A stretch of DNA of 64,000 bases. Origin: Enterococcus timonensis. Lineage in GTDB: Bacteria > Bacillota > Bacilli > Lactobacillales > Enterococcaceae. The notes under the pieces were generated by a model, which saw nothing but the letters and a program-made list of their open reading frames with translations, had not been told where the DNA came from and ran no database searches. A program made the translations under genes and the position numbers. Positions 36,145 to 48,734 of this stretch are shown here, one piece after another (the first letter of the stretch is position 1; every line of letters starts with the position of its first letter). The stretch spans positions 310,001 through 374,000 of the forward strand of contig NZ_FNVY01000003.1 in the NCBI RefSeq assembly GCF_900104595.1, in the 5' to 3' direction.

Positions 36145-36155
<11 letters not shown>
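35832..36155 (+). CDS. ntpF: V-ATPase peripheral stalk subunit NtpF
   Basis: Coiled-coil protein of 107 residues, rich in Gln, Glu, Ala and Lys, that with NtpE forms the peripheral stalk holding the V1 head to subunit I. First gene of the ntp operon. The ATG at 35832 follows GGAGGTG; upstream in-frame codons belong to the leader. Its end overlaps the ntpI start by 11 bases. Sequence alone gives little beyond the coiled coil; the call rests on position and size. Confidence 0.88.
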
Positions 36156-38615
<2,460 letters not shown>

Positions 38616-38625
38616 GAGGAGAAAA

Positions 38626-39216
38626 ATGGATGCTGTAGAAAAAATGGTGGCCCAAGTTTTAGCTAAGGGCCAACAGAAAGTAGAAGATTACTTAAAAAAA
38701 GAAAAAAATCGCCAGTTTACTGAAACCCAACAACAACTTGTAGAGCTGGAAAAAGCAGCAAAAGTTACTGCTGATAAAAGTAAAAAAGCACTGGAAAAAG
38801 ATTTCGCTCAAGAATATTCTCGCCAAGAAACTACTTTTCGCCGGGAAACGTTAAATATCAAACAAGATTATTTAACGAAACTTTTTGAAGAGGCGATTAC
38901 TGCTATGAATCAATGGCCTAAAGAAACTTATCAAGAATTTTGCACCCAAGGCATATTACAAGTGCCGGATGCCAAAAATTCAGTAGTTATTTTAGGTGAA
39001 TATGCCAAAGACAAGCTAGATGACACGTGGCTAGCCAAAGTCAACGCCCAAAAACAATTTCCTTTGACTTTTTCAGAAACTTTTGAAAAAAAACAAGGTG
39101 GCTTTGTAGTGGATCAAGAAGGCGTAGAATATAATTTCTTATTTTCTGCATTAGTAAACGAACTAAAAGAAACCGAAAGTTTTACGATTGCTGAAATTTT
39201 GTTTAAAGAAAGCTGA
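38626..39216 (+). CDS. ntpE: V-ATPase peripheral stalk subunit NtpE
   Basis: Stalk protein of 196 residues. The N-terminal half (about 1-90) is a long charged helix that pairs with NtpF; the C-terminal half (about 100-196) is the globular head that binds NtpB. GAGGAG precedes the ATG. Position in the operon and length match subunit E of bacterial V-ATPases. Confidence 0.9.
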   Translation: MDAVEKMVAQVLAKGQQKVEDYLKKEKNRQFTETQQQLVELEKAAKVTADKSKKALEKDFAQEYSRQETTFRRETLNIKQDYLTKLFEEAITAMNQWPKETYQEFCTQGILQVPDAKNSVVILGEYAKDKLDDTWLAKVNAQKQFPLTFSETFEKKQGGFVVDQEGVEYNFLFSALVNELKETESFTIAEILFKES

Positions 39217-39224
39217 GGGGACTT

Positions 39225-40226
39225 ATGCAAAAAGATACACTTTATAATCAAGTCAATCCTCTGGTAAGAGTAAAAGAAGACGAATTGTTAAAAAGATCCA
39301 CCTGGCAATCTTTAGAAAATGCCACTAGTCTTTCCGCGGTGCAAAAAATTCTATCTACAACTATTTATGCGCCCTATGTTCGGCAAAAAGATTTTCAACT
39401 TACTTTTGAAGACACGCTGCAACAGATGCGCAACGAATTTTTTTCGTGGGCGTATGAAGTTGCTCCAGAAAAAGAATTGGTGGATTTATTTACTTTAAGA
39501 TATACGCATCATAATTTAAAAGTGTTAACTAAAGCAGAATTTACCGGCCAAAACCTTGATGATTTATTGATTGAAGATGGACGGTTTACCTTTGACCAAT
39601 TAAAATCAGCAGTTCATACGAAAGCTTCCAGTATTTTGCCGGATTATTTAGTCGCTGGCATTCAAGAAGTGGCGGATTATTTTGCAGAAGGGAAAATTTT
39701 GCAAGGGATTGATATTATTTACGACCGACTTTATTTAACGCAAATTAAAAAAATTGCCGTTGAGTTAAATTATCCCGAGCTATTAAATGAAGTGACTAGT
39801 TTTATTGATTTAAGTAATATTATGATCACCGCCCGGGCGATTAAGCAAAAACAAACGCCGACATTTTTATCGACAGTCTTATCTAGCTCAGGAAAAATTG
39901 AAAAAAGCGAATACTTAGAATTTAGCGGCGCAACTTTGGCAGAATTTACCCAGTATTTATTAAATTCAAGCTATCACGAATTGATTTCCTTAAGTTTGGA
40001 TAACGCTGTTCTTTCTTTATCGAAAATGGCGGTATTGCGGGATGATTATTTGTCCAATATGTTTACCAAAAGTAAAACAATTGCCTTTGGACCGTTGCCG
40101 TTATTGGCGTTAATTAATGCAAAAGAGTTAGAAGAAAAAAATCTGCGGTTAATTGTCACCGGGATGAACAATCGTTTTTCTAAAGAATTGATTGCTGAAA
40201 GGATGCGGGGAAATCATGAGCTATAA
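39225..40226 (+). CDS. ntpC: V-ATPase subunit d/C (NtpC)
   Basis: Helical, funnel-like coupling subunit of 333 residues that links the central shaft (NtpD-NtpG) to the NtpK rotor ring. Typical stretches are SWAYEVAPEKELVDLFTLRYTHHNLK split over 95-125 and IDLSNIMITARAIKQ near 200. It starts 8 bases after ntpE behind GAGGGGAC and overlaps ntpG by 11 bases. Confidence 0.92.
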   Translation: MQKDTLYNQVNPLVRVKEDELLKRSTWQSLENATSLSAVQKILSTTIYAPYVRQKDFQLTFEDTLQQMRNEFFSWAYEVAPEKELVDLFTLRYTHHNLKVLTKAEFTGQNLDDLLIEDGRFTFDQLKSAVHTKASSILPDYLVAGIQEVADYFAEGKILQGIDIIYDRLYLTQIKKIAVELNYPELLNEVTSFIDLSNIMITARAIKQKQTPTFLSTVLSSSGKIEKSEYLEFSGATLAEFTQYLLNSSYHELISLSLDNAVLSLSKMAVLRDDYLSNMFTKSKTIAFGPLPLLALINAKELEEKNLRLIVTGMNNRFSKELIAERMRGNHEL

Positions 40227-40539
40227 AATCGGCGTGATTGGCGATAAAGATTCAGTATTGCCATTTAAATTATTTGGCTTTGACGTCCGTTTTAGTTATG
40301 ATGCCGCCAATAGCACAGCTCTTCTTAATGAAATGGCTGAAAAAAATTATGGCATAATTTATATTACTGAACCTGAAGCTGCTAAAATTCCGGAAGTAAT
40401 TGCTCGTTTTCAAGAGAAGATGACCCCAGCAGTTATTTTAATTCCTAATCATGCCGGTTCATTAGGCATTGGGCAAGGAAGCATTCAAGAAAATGTGGAA
40501 AAAGCAGTAGGACAAAATATCTTACAACCAAAGGAGTAA
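40216..40539 (+). CDS. ntpG: V-ATPase subunit F (NtpG)
   Basis: Small Rossmann-like subunit of 107 residues that attaches to the central shaft NtpD. The N-terminus [20 protein letters not shown] is the subunit F hallmark. ATG 40216 was chosen over an in-frame TTG 24 bases upstream because GCGGGG lies before it and because the family starts just before YKIG. Overlaps ntpC. Confidence 0.93.
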   Translation: MSYKIGVIGDKDSVLPFKLFGFDVRFSYDAANSTALLNEMAEKNYGIIYITEPEAAKIPEVIARFQEKMTPAVILIPNHAGSLGIGQGSIQENVEKAVGQNILQPKE

Positions 40540-40543
40540 CATA

Positions 40544-42325
40544 GTGGAAACAGGAAAAATAATTAAAGTTTCAGGTCCTCTGGTCTTGGCAGAAAATATG
40601 GGGGATGCCGCCATTCAAGATATGTGTCTGGTGGGAGATTTACAAGTAATCGGAGAAATTATCGAGATGCGCGGCACCACAGCTTCCATCCAAGTATATG
40701 AAGAAACATCTGGCATCGGGCCAGGTGAGCCGGTCGTTACAACAGGGGAAGCTTTATCTGTTGAACTAGCGCCGGGTGTTGTTTCACGCATGTTTGACGG
40801 CATTCAACGGCCGCTGGAACGTTTTATGGATATCACCCAAAGTAATTATTTAGCCCGCGGTGTCCAAATCGAGGCTTTAGATAAAGAAAAAAAATGGACT
40901 TTTGTCCCGGTAAAACAAGTTGGTGACGTGGTAAAAGCGGGGGATATTGTCGGCTACGTGGACGAAACTCCAGCTTTGCGTCATCAAATTATGGTTCCCT
41001 TTGGCCAATCTGGAACCATTTCATCTATTAATGGCGGAGATTATAATATCGTTGAAACAATTTATGTTTTGGAAAACGATGATGAGCAAAAAGAATTTCC
41101 GATGCTGCAAAAATGGCCCGTACGACGTGGTCGGCCAGTGCAAGAAAAATTAAATCCTAATCAACCGATGCGGACCGGTCAACGATCGATTGATACTTTT
41201 TTCCCAGTGACTAAAGGGGGAGCAGCAGCTGTTCCGGGTCCATTTGGCGCGGGTAAAACTGTAGTGCAGCATCAAATTGCTAAATGGGCAGATGTTGATG
41301 TGGTTGTTTACGTGGGTTGCGGCGAACGTGGAAATGAAATGACCGATGTTTTGAATGAATTTCCTAAACTAATCGATCCTTCCACCGGTCGTTCATTAAT
41401 GGAACGGACCGTCCTTGTAGCTAATACGTCAAATATGCCAGTAGCAGCTCGGGAAGCTTCGATTTATACCGGGATTACGATTGCTGAATATTTTAGAGAT
41501 ATGGGCTATTCGGTAGCGATTATGGCCGACTCAACTTCGCGTTGGGCGGAAGCTTTGCGGGAAATGTCTGGTCGTTTAGAAGAAATGCCCGGCGATGAAG
41601 GGTATCCAGCTTATTTAGGGAGTCGTCTAGCCGAATATTATGAACGCAGTGGTCGCGTGGTGGCCTTAGGATCAGATCATCGGGAAGGAAGTATTACAGC
41701 AATTTCGGCTGTTTCGCCTTCTGGTGGTGACGTTTCAGAACCCGTTACGCAAAATACATTGCGAGTGGTAAAAGTGTATTGGGGATTAGACGCTACTTTA
41801 GCGCAAAGACGGCATTTTCCGTCGATTAACTGGCTAGTAAGTTATTCTTTGTATCAAAATGAAGTCGGCACTTATATGGATCGACTGTTGCAAAGTAATT
41901 GGAGCGAGCATACAAAAAGCGCGATGGAACTTTTACAAAAAGAATCTCAATTAGATGAAATTGTCCGCCTTGTAGGGATCGACTCTTTATCAGATGAAGA
42001 TCGACTGACGCTAGAAGTAGCCAAAATGATTCGGGAAGATTATTTGCAACAAGATGCCTTTGACGATGTTGACTCATTTACTAGTTATGAAAAACAATTG
42101 AAAATGCTGACTTTGATTTTGACCTTTTTCAACGAAGGGAAAAAAGCTTTACAATTGGGCGCTTATTTTGATGAGATTATTAAAAATACAGCTAGCTTAC
42201 GAGAAAAAATTGGCCGAATGAAATATGTGCCAGAAGATCAACTGGACCAGTTGGATCATTTGATTAGTAATATGAAACAAACTATGCAAAATATTCTACA
42301 AGAAGGGGGAGTGAAACATGCTTAA
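40544..42325 (+). CDS. ntpA: V-ATPase catalytic subunit A (NtpA)
   Basis: Catalytic ATPase subunit of 593 residues. The P-loop is GPFGAGKT (Lys238, Thr239), the catalytic glutamate lies in GCGERGNEM, and the bulge domain unique to V-type A subunits spans about 110-190. Family signature: [25 protein letters not shown] 40544 follows AAAGGAGT. It overlaps ntpB by 8 bases. Confidence 0.97.
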   Translation: METGKIIKVSGPLVLAENMGDAAIQDMCLVGDLQVIGEIIEMRGTTASIQVYEETSGIGPGEPVVTTGEALSVELAPGVVSRMFDGIQRPLERFMDITQSNYLARGVQIEALDKEKKWTFVPVKQVGDVVKAGDIVGYVDETPALRHQIMVPFGQSGTISSINGGDYNIVETIYVLENDDEQKEFPMLQKWPVRRGRPVQEKLNPNQPMRTGQRSIDTFFPVTKGGAAAVPGPFGAGKTVVQHQIAKWADVDVVVYVGCGERGNEMTDVLNEFPKLIDPSTGRSLMERTVLVANTSNMPVAAREASIYTGITIAEYFRDMGYSVAIMADSTSRWAEALREMSGRLEEMPGDEGYPAYLGSRLAEYYERSGRVVALGSDHREGSITAISAVSPSGGDVSEPVTQNTLRVVKVYWGLDATLAQRRHFPSINWLVSYSLYQNEVGTYMDRLLQSNWSEHTKSAMELLQKESQLDEIVRLVGIDSLSDEDRLTLEVAKMIREDYLQQDAFDDVDSFTSYEKQLKMLTLILTFFNEGKKALQLGAYFDEIIKNTASLREKIGRMKYVPEDQLDQLDHLISNMKQTMQNILQEGGVKHA

Positions 42326-43691
42326 AGAATATCGGACAATCGGCGAAGTTGTTGGTCCTTTGATGGCGGTGGAAAAAGTTGCCGGCGTCAAATATGAAGA
42401 ATTAATTGAAATTCGGATGCAAGACGGGCAAATTCGTCGCGGTCAAGTGTTAGAAGCACAAGAAGACAAGGCGCTAGTCCAAATTTTTGAAGGGACTTCC
42501 GGCATCAATTTACGCGATTCTAAAGTACGTTTCTTAGGACGCCCCTTAGAATTAGGTGTCTCGTTAGATATGATGGGACGTGTGTTTGATGGACTAGGTC
42601 GGCCAAAAGATCAAGGGCCAGCCATTTTGCCAGAGAAAAAAATGGATATTAATGGGGAAGTTATTAATCCCGTTGCTCGTGATTATCCAGATGAATTTAT
42701 TCAAACTGGAATTTCTTCAATTGACCACTTAAATACGCTTGTGCGTGGACAAAAGTTGCCTGTATTTTCAGCGTCGGGGTTACCTCATAAAGAACTCGCC
42801 GCCCAAATTGCTCGACAAGCAACAGTACTTAATAGCAATGAAGATTTCGCGGTAGTCTTTGCGGCTATCGGGATTACTTTTGAAGAAGCTGAATTTTTTA
42901 TGGAAGATTTTCGTAAAACAGGAGCGATTGATCGCTCGGTCATGTTTATGAATTTAGCTAATGATCCAGCAATTGAACGGATTGCTACTCCAAAAATGGC
43001 TTTAACTGCTGCTGAATATTTAGCTTATGAAAAAGGAATGCACGTCTTAGTCATTATGACGGATATGACGAACTACTGTGAAGCACTGCGAGAAATTTCG
43101 GCAGCGCGGCGGGAAGTTCCAGGGCGTCGTGGGTATCCAGGGTATTTGTATACGAACTTGGCAACTTTATATGAACGCGCTGGACGGATTAGAGGACTTA
43201 AAGGATCAGTGACACAAATTCCAATTTTAACCATGCCAGAGGATGACAAAACTCATCCAATTCCCGATTTAACAGGTTATATTACTGAAGGGCAAATTAT
43301 TTTGTCACGGGAATTATTTAAACAAGGTATTGAACCGCCGATTGATGTTCTTTCTAGTTTGTCTCGTTTGAAAGATAAAGGAACCGGTGTCGGAAAAACC
43401 CGGGAAGATCACGCCAGCACCATGAACCAAATTTTTTCTGCTTATGCCCAAGGGAAACAAGCCAAAGAATTGGCAGTTATTTTAGGGGATTCAGCATTAT
43501 CTGAGACGGATAAAATTTACGCCAAGTTTGCTGATCGTTTTGAAAAAGAATATGTCAATCAAGGATTTGAAACCAATCGAACGATTGAAGAAACGCTTGA
43601 TCTAGGTTGGGAATTATTGGCGATGTTGCCTCATTCAGAATTAAAACGAATTAAAGAATCGATGATTGAAAAATACATGAAGAAGGTGTAA
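42318..43691 (+). CDS. ntpB: V-ATPase regulatory subunit B (NtpB)
   Basis: Non-catalytic nucleotide-site subunit of 457 residues that alternates with NtpA in the V1 head. Landmarks are [25 protein letters not shown] in place of a normal P-loop, and the arginine finger region [17 protein letters not shown]. Complete. Two bases separate its stop from ntpD. Confidence 0.97.
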   Translation: MLKEYRTIGEVVGPLMAVEKVAGVKYEELIEIRMQDGQIRRGQVLEAQEDKALVQIFEGTSGINLRDSKVRFLGRPLELGVSLDMMGRVFDGLGRPKDQGPAILPEKKMDINGEVINPVARDYPDEFIQTGISSIDHLNTLVRGQKLPVFSASGLPHKELAAQIARQATVLNSNEDFAVVFAAIGITFEEAEFFMEDFRKTGAIDRSVMFMNLANDPAIERIATPKMALTAAEYLAYEKGMHVLVIMTDMTNYCEALREISAARREVPGRRGYPGYLYTNLATLYERAGRIRGLKGSVTQIPILTMPEDDKTHPIPDLTGYITEGQIILSRELFKQGIEPPIDVLSSLSRLKDKGTGVGKTREDHASTMNQIFSAYAQGKQAKELAVILGDSALSETDKIYAKFADRFEKEYVNQGFETNRTIEETLDLGWELLAMLPHSELKRIKESMIEKYMKKV

Positions 43692-43693
43692 CC

Positions 43694-44326
43694 ATGGCTC
43701 GATTGAATGTTAATCCTACGCGAATGGAACTCACCCGCTTAAAAAATCAATTGACGACAGCCACTAGAGGGCATAAACTGTTAAAAGATAAACAAGACGA
43801 ATTAATGCGTCGCTTTATTTTGATGGTTAAAGAAAATGATGCTTTGCGTAAAGAAGTTGAAGAGAGTTTAGTAAAAAGTATGGAAAATTTCGTACTGGCC
43901 CATGCGGGGGTGAACGAATCTTTTATCGGCGAACTCTTTGCTATTCCGGCAGAAAATATTGAAGTAGATATTATTGAGGACAATATTATGAGTGTCAAAG
44001 TGCCCTTAATGAACTTTCAATATGATCAAGACGGATTGCAGTTGCCATTGAAATATGGTTATTTAAATTCATCGCAAGAATTAGATGTTGCTATGGAAAA
44101 AATTACCGAAGTCTTACCAAAATTATTGCGTTTAACAGAAGTTGAAAAAACGTGTCAATTGATGGCAGCTGAAATTGAAAAAACGCGGCGCCGGGTCAAT
44201 GCTTTAGAATATATGACTATGCCACAGTTGACAGAAACGATTCGCTATATTCGCATGAAGTTAGAAGAAAACGAACGGTCTAACATTACCCGTTTAATTA
44301 AAGTAAAAGATTTGGGACAAAGTTGA
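43694..44326 (+). CDS. ntpD: V-ATPase central shaft subunit D (NtpD)
   Basis: Rotor axle of 210 residues made of two long antiparallel helices. Motifs [21 protein letters not shown] at the start and [14 protein letters not shown] near 170 are diagnostic for subunit D. It ends 7 bases before ntpJ, leaving no space for the small ntpH gene found at this place in E. hirae. Confidence 0.95.
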   Translation: MARLNVNPTRMELTRLKNQLTTATRGHKLLKDKQDELMRRFILMVKENDALRKEVEESLVKSMENFVLAHAGVNESFIGELFAIPAENIEVDIIEDNIMSVKVPLMNFQYDQDGLQLPLKYGYLNSSQELDVAMEKITEVLPKLLRLTEVEKTCQLMAAEIEKTRRRVNALEYMTMPQLTETIRYIRMKLEENERSNITRLIKVKDLGQS

Positions 44327-44333
44327 GGAGCTT

Positions 44334-45689
44334 ATGCAAAAGAAAAATAAGAAACGCTGGCATCGGTTTTCCACGGTGCAAATTTTAGCGCTAGGGTTTT
44401 TAAGTTTAATTTTAGTTGGGAGCATCTTGCTGACTTTTCCATTTGCCTCAGCAGATGGAACGTGGACACCATATATTGATGCCGTCTTTACGGCGACATC
44501 AGCTGTTTGTGTCACCGGTTTAACAACAGTCAATACATTGGCTCATTGGAGCACAGCCGGACACGTTGTGATTATGGTTTTAATTGAGTCGGGCGGCTTA
44601 GGATTTATGGCGTTTCCCGTTTTAGTGTATTTTGTTTTAGGGAAGAAAATTCAGTTTTCTACTCGAATGTTACTAAAAGATGCCTTAAATCTTGACGATG
44701 TATCAGGAGCAGTCGGCTTAATGAAATACATTTTGCGGCTAGCGGTAATTATTCAAGGGGTGGGAGCCGTTTTATTAAGCTTCCAATTTATTCCTGATTT
44801 TGGTTGGGGCAAAGGAATTTTTTATTCGATTTTCCATTCTATTTCAGCCTTTTGTAATGCCGGTTTTGATTTATTAGGCGAATCATTAGTACCTTATCAA
44901 ACGAAACCTTATATTATGTATATTTTATCGTTTCTGATTATCGCTGGTGGTTTTGGTTTTATTGTTTGGCGAGATGTTTTAAATTATCACCAGACAAAAA
45001 AATTATCGATTCACACAAAACTTGCTTTAAGTGTGACCGGAATTTTATTAGTGGGCGGTTTTCTTTTATTCTTCTTCACTGGAGCAGCTAGCAAATTAGC
45101 GCCGAATTTATCTTTTTGGGATAATGTGGCCAACACTTGGTTTACAACCGTAACCCCGCGGACGGCAGGTTTTTATTCCGTCAACTATGGTGATATGAAT
45201 CATGCGGGAATTATTTTGACGATCGTCTTAATGTTTATTGGCGGAACGTCAGGATCTACAGCTGGTGGATTAAAAACAACGACAATTGGGGTTTTGTTTA
45301 TTCAAATTAAATCATTATTCTCTGGTCGGACGAATGCAGAATTTCAAGGCCGAACAATTAAAAGTTCAGTAGTTTTTCGGGCTTTTCTATTTTTCTTTTT
45401 AAGTTTAACTTTAGTTATTGTGGCTACGACTATTTTGACAATTACTGAAACGATTCCTAATGGTTTTGGGATTGAATATATTGCTTTTGAAGTTGTTTCA
45501 GCTTTCGCGACAGTGGGTCTGACGATGGGTATTACACCAGAGCTGACGATTGGCGGGAAAATTTTAATTATGCTTTTGATGTATCTTGGTCGGGTGGGAA
45601 TTTTCACCGTTGGATTTTCTATTATGAAAAAAGCCCAAGCGCAAGAAGCTCATTACAAATTCCCAGAAGAGAGCGTTCTGATTGGTTAA
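44334..45689 (+). CDS. ntpJ: KtrB/TrkH-like cation transporter (NtpJ)
   Basis: Membrane protein of 451 residues with four M1-P-M2 repeats. The selectivity-loop segments are SAVCVTGLTTV, SAFCNAGFDL, TPRTAGFYS and SAFATVGLTMG. In E. hirae NtpJ is the Na+-dependent K+ (KtrII) uptake component encoded with the ATPase but not part of it; it can use the Na+ gradient made by NtpABCDEFGIK. No KtrA regulatory subunit is adjacent. The ATG at 44334 follows GAGGAG. Confidence 0.93.
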   Translation: MQKKNKKRWHRFSTVQILALGFLSLILVGSILLTFPFASADGTWTPYIDAVFTATSAVCVTGLTTVNTLAHWSTAGHVVIMVLIESGGLGFMAFPVLVYFVLGKKIQFSTRMLLKDALNLDDVSGAVGLMKYILRLAVIIQGVGAVLLSFQFIPDFGWGKGIFYSIFHSISAFCNAGFDLLGESLVPYQTKPYIMYILSFLIIAGGFGFIVWRDVLNYHQTKKLSIHTKLALSVTGILLVGGFLLFFFTGAASKLAPNLSFWDNVANTWFTTVTPRTAGFYSVNYGDMNHAGIILTIVLMFIGGTSGSTAGGLKTTTIGVLFIQIKSLFSGRTNAEFQGRTIKSSVVFRAFLFFFLSLTLVIVATTILTITETIPNGFGIEYIAFEVVSAFATVGLTMGITPELTIGGKILIMLLMYLGRVGIFTVGFSIMKKAQAQEAHYKFPEESVLIG

Positions 45690-45706
45690 ATGAATATTTT
45701 TTCTTG

Positions 45707-45737
45707 AAGTTGTCCTTTAAACAGGGCAACTTTTTTT
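45707..45737 (+). terminator. Terminator of the ntp operon
   Basis: Stem aagttgtcct (45707-45716) with agggcaactt (45723-45732), one G-U pair, 6-base loop and seven T. Confidence 0.88.
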
Positions 45738-45763
45738 GCGTATTTTTTCTTGAGGTGAGAAAA

Positions 45764-46804
45764 ATGTTTCAGGCAAAAAATCAAGCAGGGGAAATGGTGA
45801 ATAGTTTAAAGCTAAAAGATCCAAGTCAAGATTTTTATTGTTTAGAATGTGGAGAAAGATTAGTTTTGCGAAAATCTGCGAAAAAAAGACCGCATTTTGC
45901 TCACCAGAAAGAGCAAGTTGTGCACGGGGAATCTTGGGAGCATCAAAATGGGAAAAATTTCTTTTTAAGTTGGGGAGAAAACCAAGCTTTACAGCCAAGA
46001 GTCGAAGAGCGTTTATTAAAGGGGAGTCGGCGCGGCGATCTTTTTTTAGATGAACAAAAAAAGGTTTTAGAAATTCAATGTTCACCCATGTCAGACATAG
46101 AAATTAAAAAAAGAACCCAAGATTATTTGCAGCAAGGTTTTGACTTACAATGGATTTTGGGGCGGCGTTATTTAATCAAAAAAAATTTTACTAGTAGTCA
46201 AAAAAAATTTATGCAATATGATCCGGCACTAGGTTTTTATTTTTTTATTTTGCAGGATGAATTATTTTTGTACCAGCACTGTTTAAGCATTAACAATGTG
46301 GCTCATTTTAAAAGGCAAAAAATTAAAACAAGCGAAAACTTTCTTAGTTTATGGCAAGTGCAAAATTGGGGGCAACCAGAAAAAATGCTTTGGCCCCAAT
46401 CACCGCAACTTGTTAAAAAGAAAATAGCGCGGGGTCTTTACTACCGGCAACCGGCCCTTTTAAAAGAACAAGCTTTTTTTTATCGACGGCAACGCAATCT
46501 TTTATCTTTACCGGAAATTTTTTATCAAATGGCTCAAGTTACGTTGCCTTTTATGACATGGCCGGCCTGTTCGCTGCTATTTCATTTATTAGAGCAAGTA
46601 GAAAAACGATTTTACCCATGGGAGCAGCTGGAAAATATTTGGCAACCTATTTTGAACGAACAGCAAGAAATGCCGCTAGTTGCGCCAAAATATTATTTTC
46701 AAAGCTATGTAAAAACTTATTTTCCGGATCTTCAAAAAGCGGGGATTTTAAACTATGGAAAAATGGGCGTAAAATTTTTGAAAAGCGGTGGAGAATTGGT
46801 ATAA
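45764..46804 (+). CDS. coiA: Competence protein CoiA-like
   Basis: Protein of 346 residues of the CoiA family, needed for recombination of incoming DNA in competent streptococci. An N-terminal zinc-ribbon-like part (YCLECGERLVLRK) and the HFAH motif precede a nuclease-like core (GSRRGDLFLDEQKKVLEIQCS, with D, E and Q of a PD-(D/E)XK type fold). GAGGTGA lies 6 bases before ATG 45764. As in many lactic bacteria it sits directly before pepF. It suggests a relic or a live competence pathway; other com genes are not in the window. Confidence 0.85.
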   Translation: MFQAKNQAGEMVNSLKLKDPSQDFYCLECGERLVLRKSAKKRPHFAHQKEQVVHGESWEHQNGKNFFLSWGENQALQPRVEERLLKGSRRGDLFLDEQKKVLEIQCSPMSDIEIKKRTQDYLQQGFDLQWILGRRYLIKKNFTSSQKKFMQYDPALGFYFFILQDELFLYQHCLSINNVAHFKRQKIKTSENFLSLWQVQNWGQPEKMLWPQSPQLVKKKIARGLYYRQPALLKEQAFFYRRQRNLLSLPEIFYQMAQVTLPFMTWPACSLLFHLLEQVEKRFYPWEQLENIWQPILNEQQEMPLVAPKYYFQSYVKTYFPDLQKAGILNYGKMGVKFLKSGGELV

Positions 46805-46826
46805 ATCTCTTAAAATATGATAAGAT
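46796..46826 (+). promoter_or_regulatory. Candidate extended -10 promoter of pepF
   Basis: TGATAAGAT with extended -10 (46818-46826) and a TTGGTA -35-like box at 46796-46801, spaced 19 bases. It overlaps the end of coiA. Confidence 0.4.
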
Positions 46827-46855
46827 AGATTTAAAATATTGAAGGAGTGATCAAT

Positions 46856-48670
46856 GTGTCAGCACAACAATTACCCACACGTTCCGCAGTCGAAGAAAGT
46901 TTAACTTGGGACTTAACACCAATTTTTAAATCCGATGAAGAATTTGCCGCAGCTTTTAAAAAAGCTCAAAGTGAAATTCCTGCAGCTGAAAAATTGCAAG
47001 GTACTTTAAAAAATGGCGCCGAAAGTTTGCTTACAGCCATTGAATTTATGCTAGAAAGTTTCCGGAAACTGGAAATTATTTATGTATATTCTCATTTGAA
47101 AAATGACCAAGATACAAAAAATGCTGAGTATCAAGCGATGCACACGAAAGCTAGCAATTTAGCTACGCAAGTTAGTTCCGCTTTTGCTTGGTTTGATCCT
47201 GAAGTTTTGAGTTTATCAGATGACCAATTGGCTAAATATTTTAAAGACGAACCTAAATTAGAAGGTTATCGTCACTTTTTAGAAAATATTACCGCTAATC
47301 GGGCCCACGTTTTACCAGCTGAACAAGAAGCATTGCTAGCTTCTGCTGAAGAAATTTTTGATGCTTCGTCTAAAACATTTAGCATTTTAAATAATGCCGA
47401 CTTGAAATTTCCAGAAGTGGAAAATGAAGACGGCGAAAAAGTTCAATTATCGCACGGCTTGTACGGTCAATTATTAGAATCCACCAAACGTTCAGTCCGT
47501 AAAGAAGCGTTCGAGAAATTATATTCAGTTTTTGAACAATTCCAAAATACTTTAGCGCAAACTTTATCGTCGCACGCTAAAATGCACAACTATAAAGCTA
47601 GCGTTCGCCATTTTTCTTCAGCTAGAGAAGCAGCATTATCGAACAATCATATTCCAGAAGCTGTTTATGATACATTGATTACCGAAGTGCACGAGCATTT
47701 GCCACTGTTGCATCGTTATGTAGCTTTACGGAAAAAAATGTTAGGTCTGGATGAACTTCATATGTACGATATATACACGCCACTTTTAGGGGAACCGGCG
47801 ATTAAATATTCTTATGACAAAGCGCAAGAAAAATCTTTGGAAGCTTTAAGTGTGATGGGTGAAGATTATTTAAAACACGTTCATGAAGCATTTGACCAAC
47901 GTTGGATTGATGTTACAGAAAATATTGGTAAACGTTCTGGTGCTTATTCATCAGGAAGTTACGATACGAATCCATATATTTTGCTTAACTGGCACGATAG
48001 CTTGGATCAATTGTATACGTTAGTTCATGAAATGGGTCATTCCATTCATAGTCATTATTCTCGTTCTAACCAACCATATGTTTATGGCAGCTATACTATT
48101 TTCTTAGCTGAAATTGCTTCAACTACTAATGAAAATATTTTAACGGAATATTTACTAGCAACAGAAACTGATCCGAAAGTGCGCGCTTTTGTTTTAAATC
48201 ACTACTTGGATGGATTTAAAGGAACCGTTTTCCGGCAAACACAATTTGCTGAGTTTGAACATTTCTTGCACACAGAAGATCAAGCAGGAACTCCTTTGAC
48301 TAGTAATGTCTTAAATGAATATTACGGGAATTTGAATGCTGAATATTATGGTCCAGATGTAGCACGTGATCCTGAGATTTCTTACGAATGGGCCCGGATT
48401 CCTCATTTTTACTATAATTATTATGTGTATCAATATGCTACCGGATTTTCCGCTGCCGCTGCTTTATCTAAGAAAATTTGGAATAAAGAAGAAAATGCTT
48501 TGGAAAATTATTTAAATTACTTAAAAGCTGGCGATTCTGATTTCCCAATTGAAGTGATGAAAAAAGCCGGCGTCGATATGACTAAAGCCGATTATTTAAA
48601 AGAGGCTTTCCAAGTGTTTGCATCTCGTTTAACAGAACTTGAAGAGTTGGTCGCTCAATTAGAAAAATAA
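46856..48670 (+). CDS. pepF: Oligoendopeptidase F
   Basis: Cytoplasmic M3B zinc metallopeptidase of 604 residues that degrades oligopeptides of roughly 7-17 residues. The zinc site is VHEMGHSIHSHYS, with a third ligand in EIASTTNEN, and the substrate region RIPHFYYNYYVYQYATG is near 525. GTG 46856 was chosen because GAAGGAG lies 8 bases upstream; a GTG at 46847 lies within that site. Complete length for the family. Confidence 0.95.
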   Translation: MSAQQLPTRSAVEESLTWDLTPIFKSDEEFAAAFKKAQSEIPAAEKLQGTLKNGAESLLTAIEFMLESFRKLEIIYVYSHLKNDQDTKNAEYQAMHTKASNLATQVSSAFAWFDPEVLSLSDDQLAKYFKDEPKLEGYRHFLENITANRAHVLPAEQEALLASAEEIFDASSKTFSILNNADLKFPEVENEDGEKVQLSHGLYGQLLESTKRSVRKEAFEKLYSVFEQFQNTLAQTLSSHAKMHNYKASVRHFSSAREAALSNNHIPEAVYDTLITEVHEHLPLLHRYVALRKKMLGLDELHMYDIYTPLLGEPAIKYSYDKAQEKSLEALSVMGEDYLKHVHEAFDQRWIDVTENIGKRSGAYSSGSYDTNPYILLNWHDSLDQLYTLVHEMGHSIHSHYSRSNQPYVYGSYTIFLAEIASTTNENILTEYLLATETDPKVRAFVLNHYLDGFKGTVFRQTQFAEFEHFLHTEDQAGTPLTSNVLNEYYGNLNAEYYGPDVARDPEISYEWARIPHFYYNYYVYQYATGFSAAAALSKKIWNKEENALENYLNYLKAGDSDFPIEVMKKAGVDMTKADYLKEAFQVFASRLTELEELVAQLEK

Positions 48671-48678
48671 GCCTAGAG

Positions 48679-48717
48679 ACAAAATGCAAGAGGCCTGCCT
48701 TTTGTATTTTGTTTTTT
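48679..48717 (+). terminator. Terminator after pepF
   Basis: Stem acaaaatgcaa (48679-48689) with ttgtattttgt (48702-48712), one G-U pair, and six T after. Confidence 0.7.
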
Positions 48718-48734
48718 GCAGAAAAGAGGGAATA

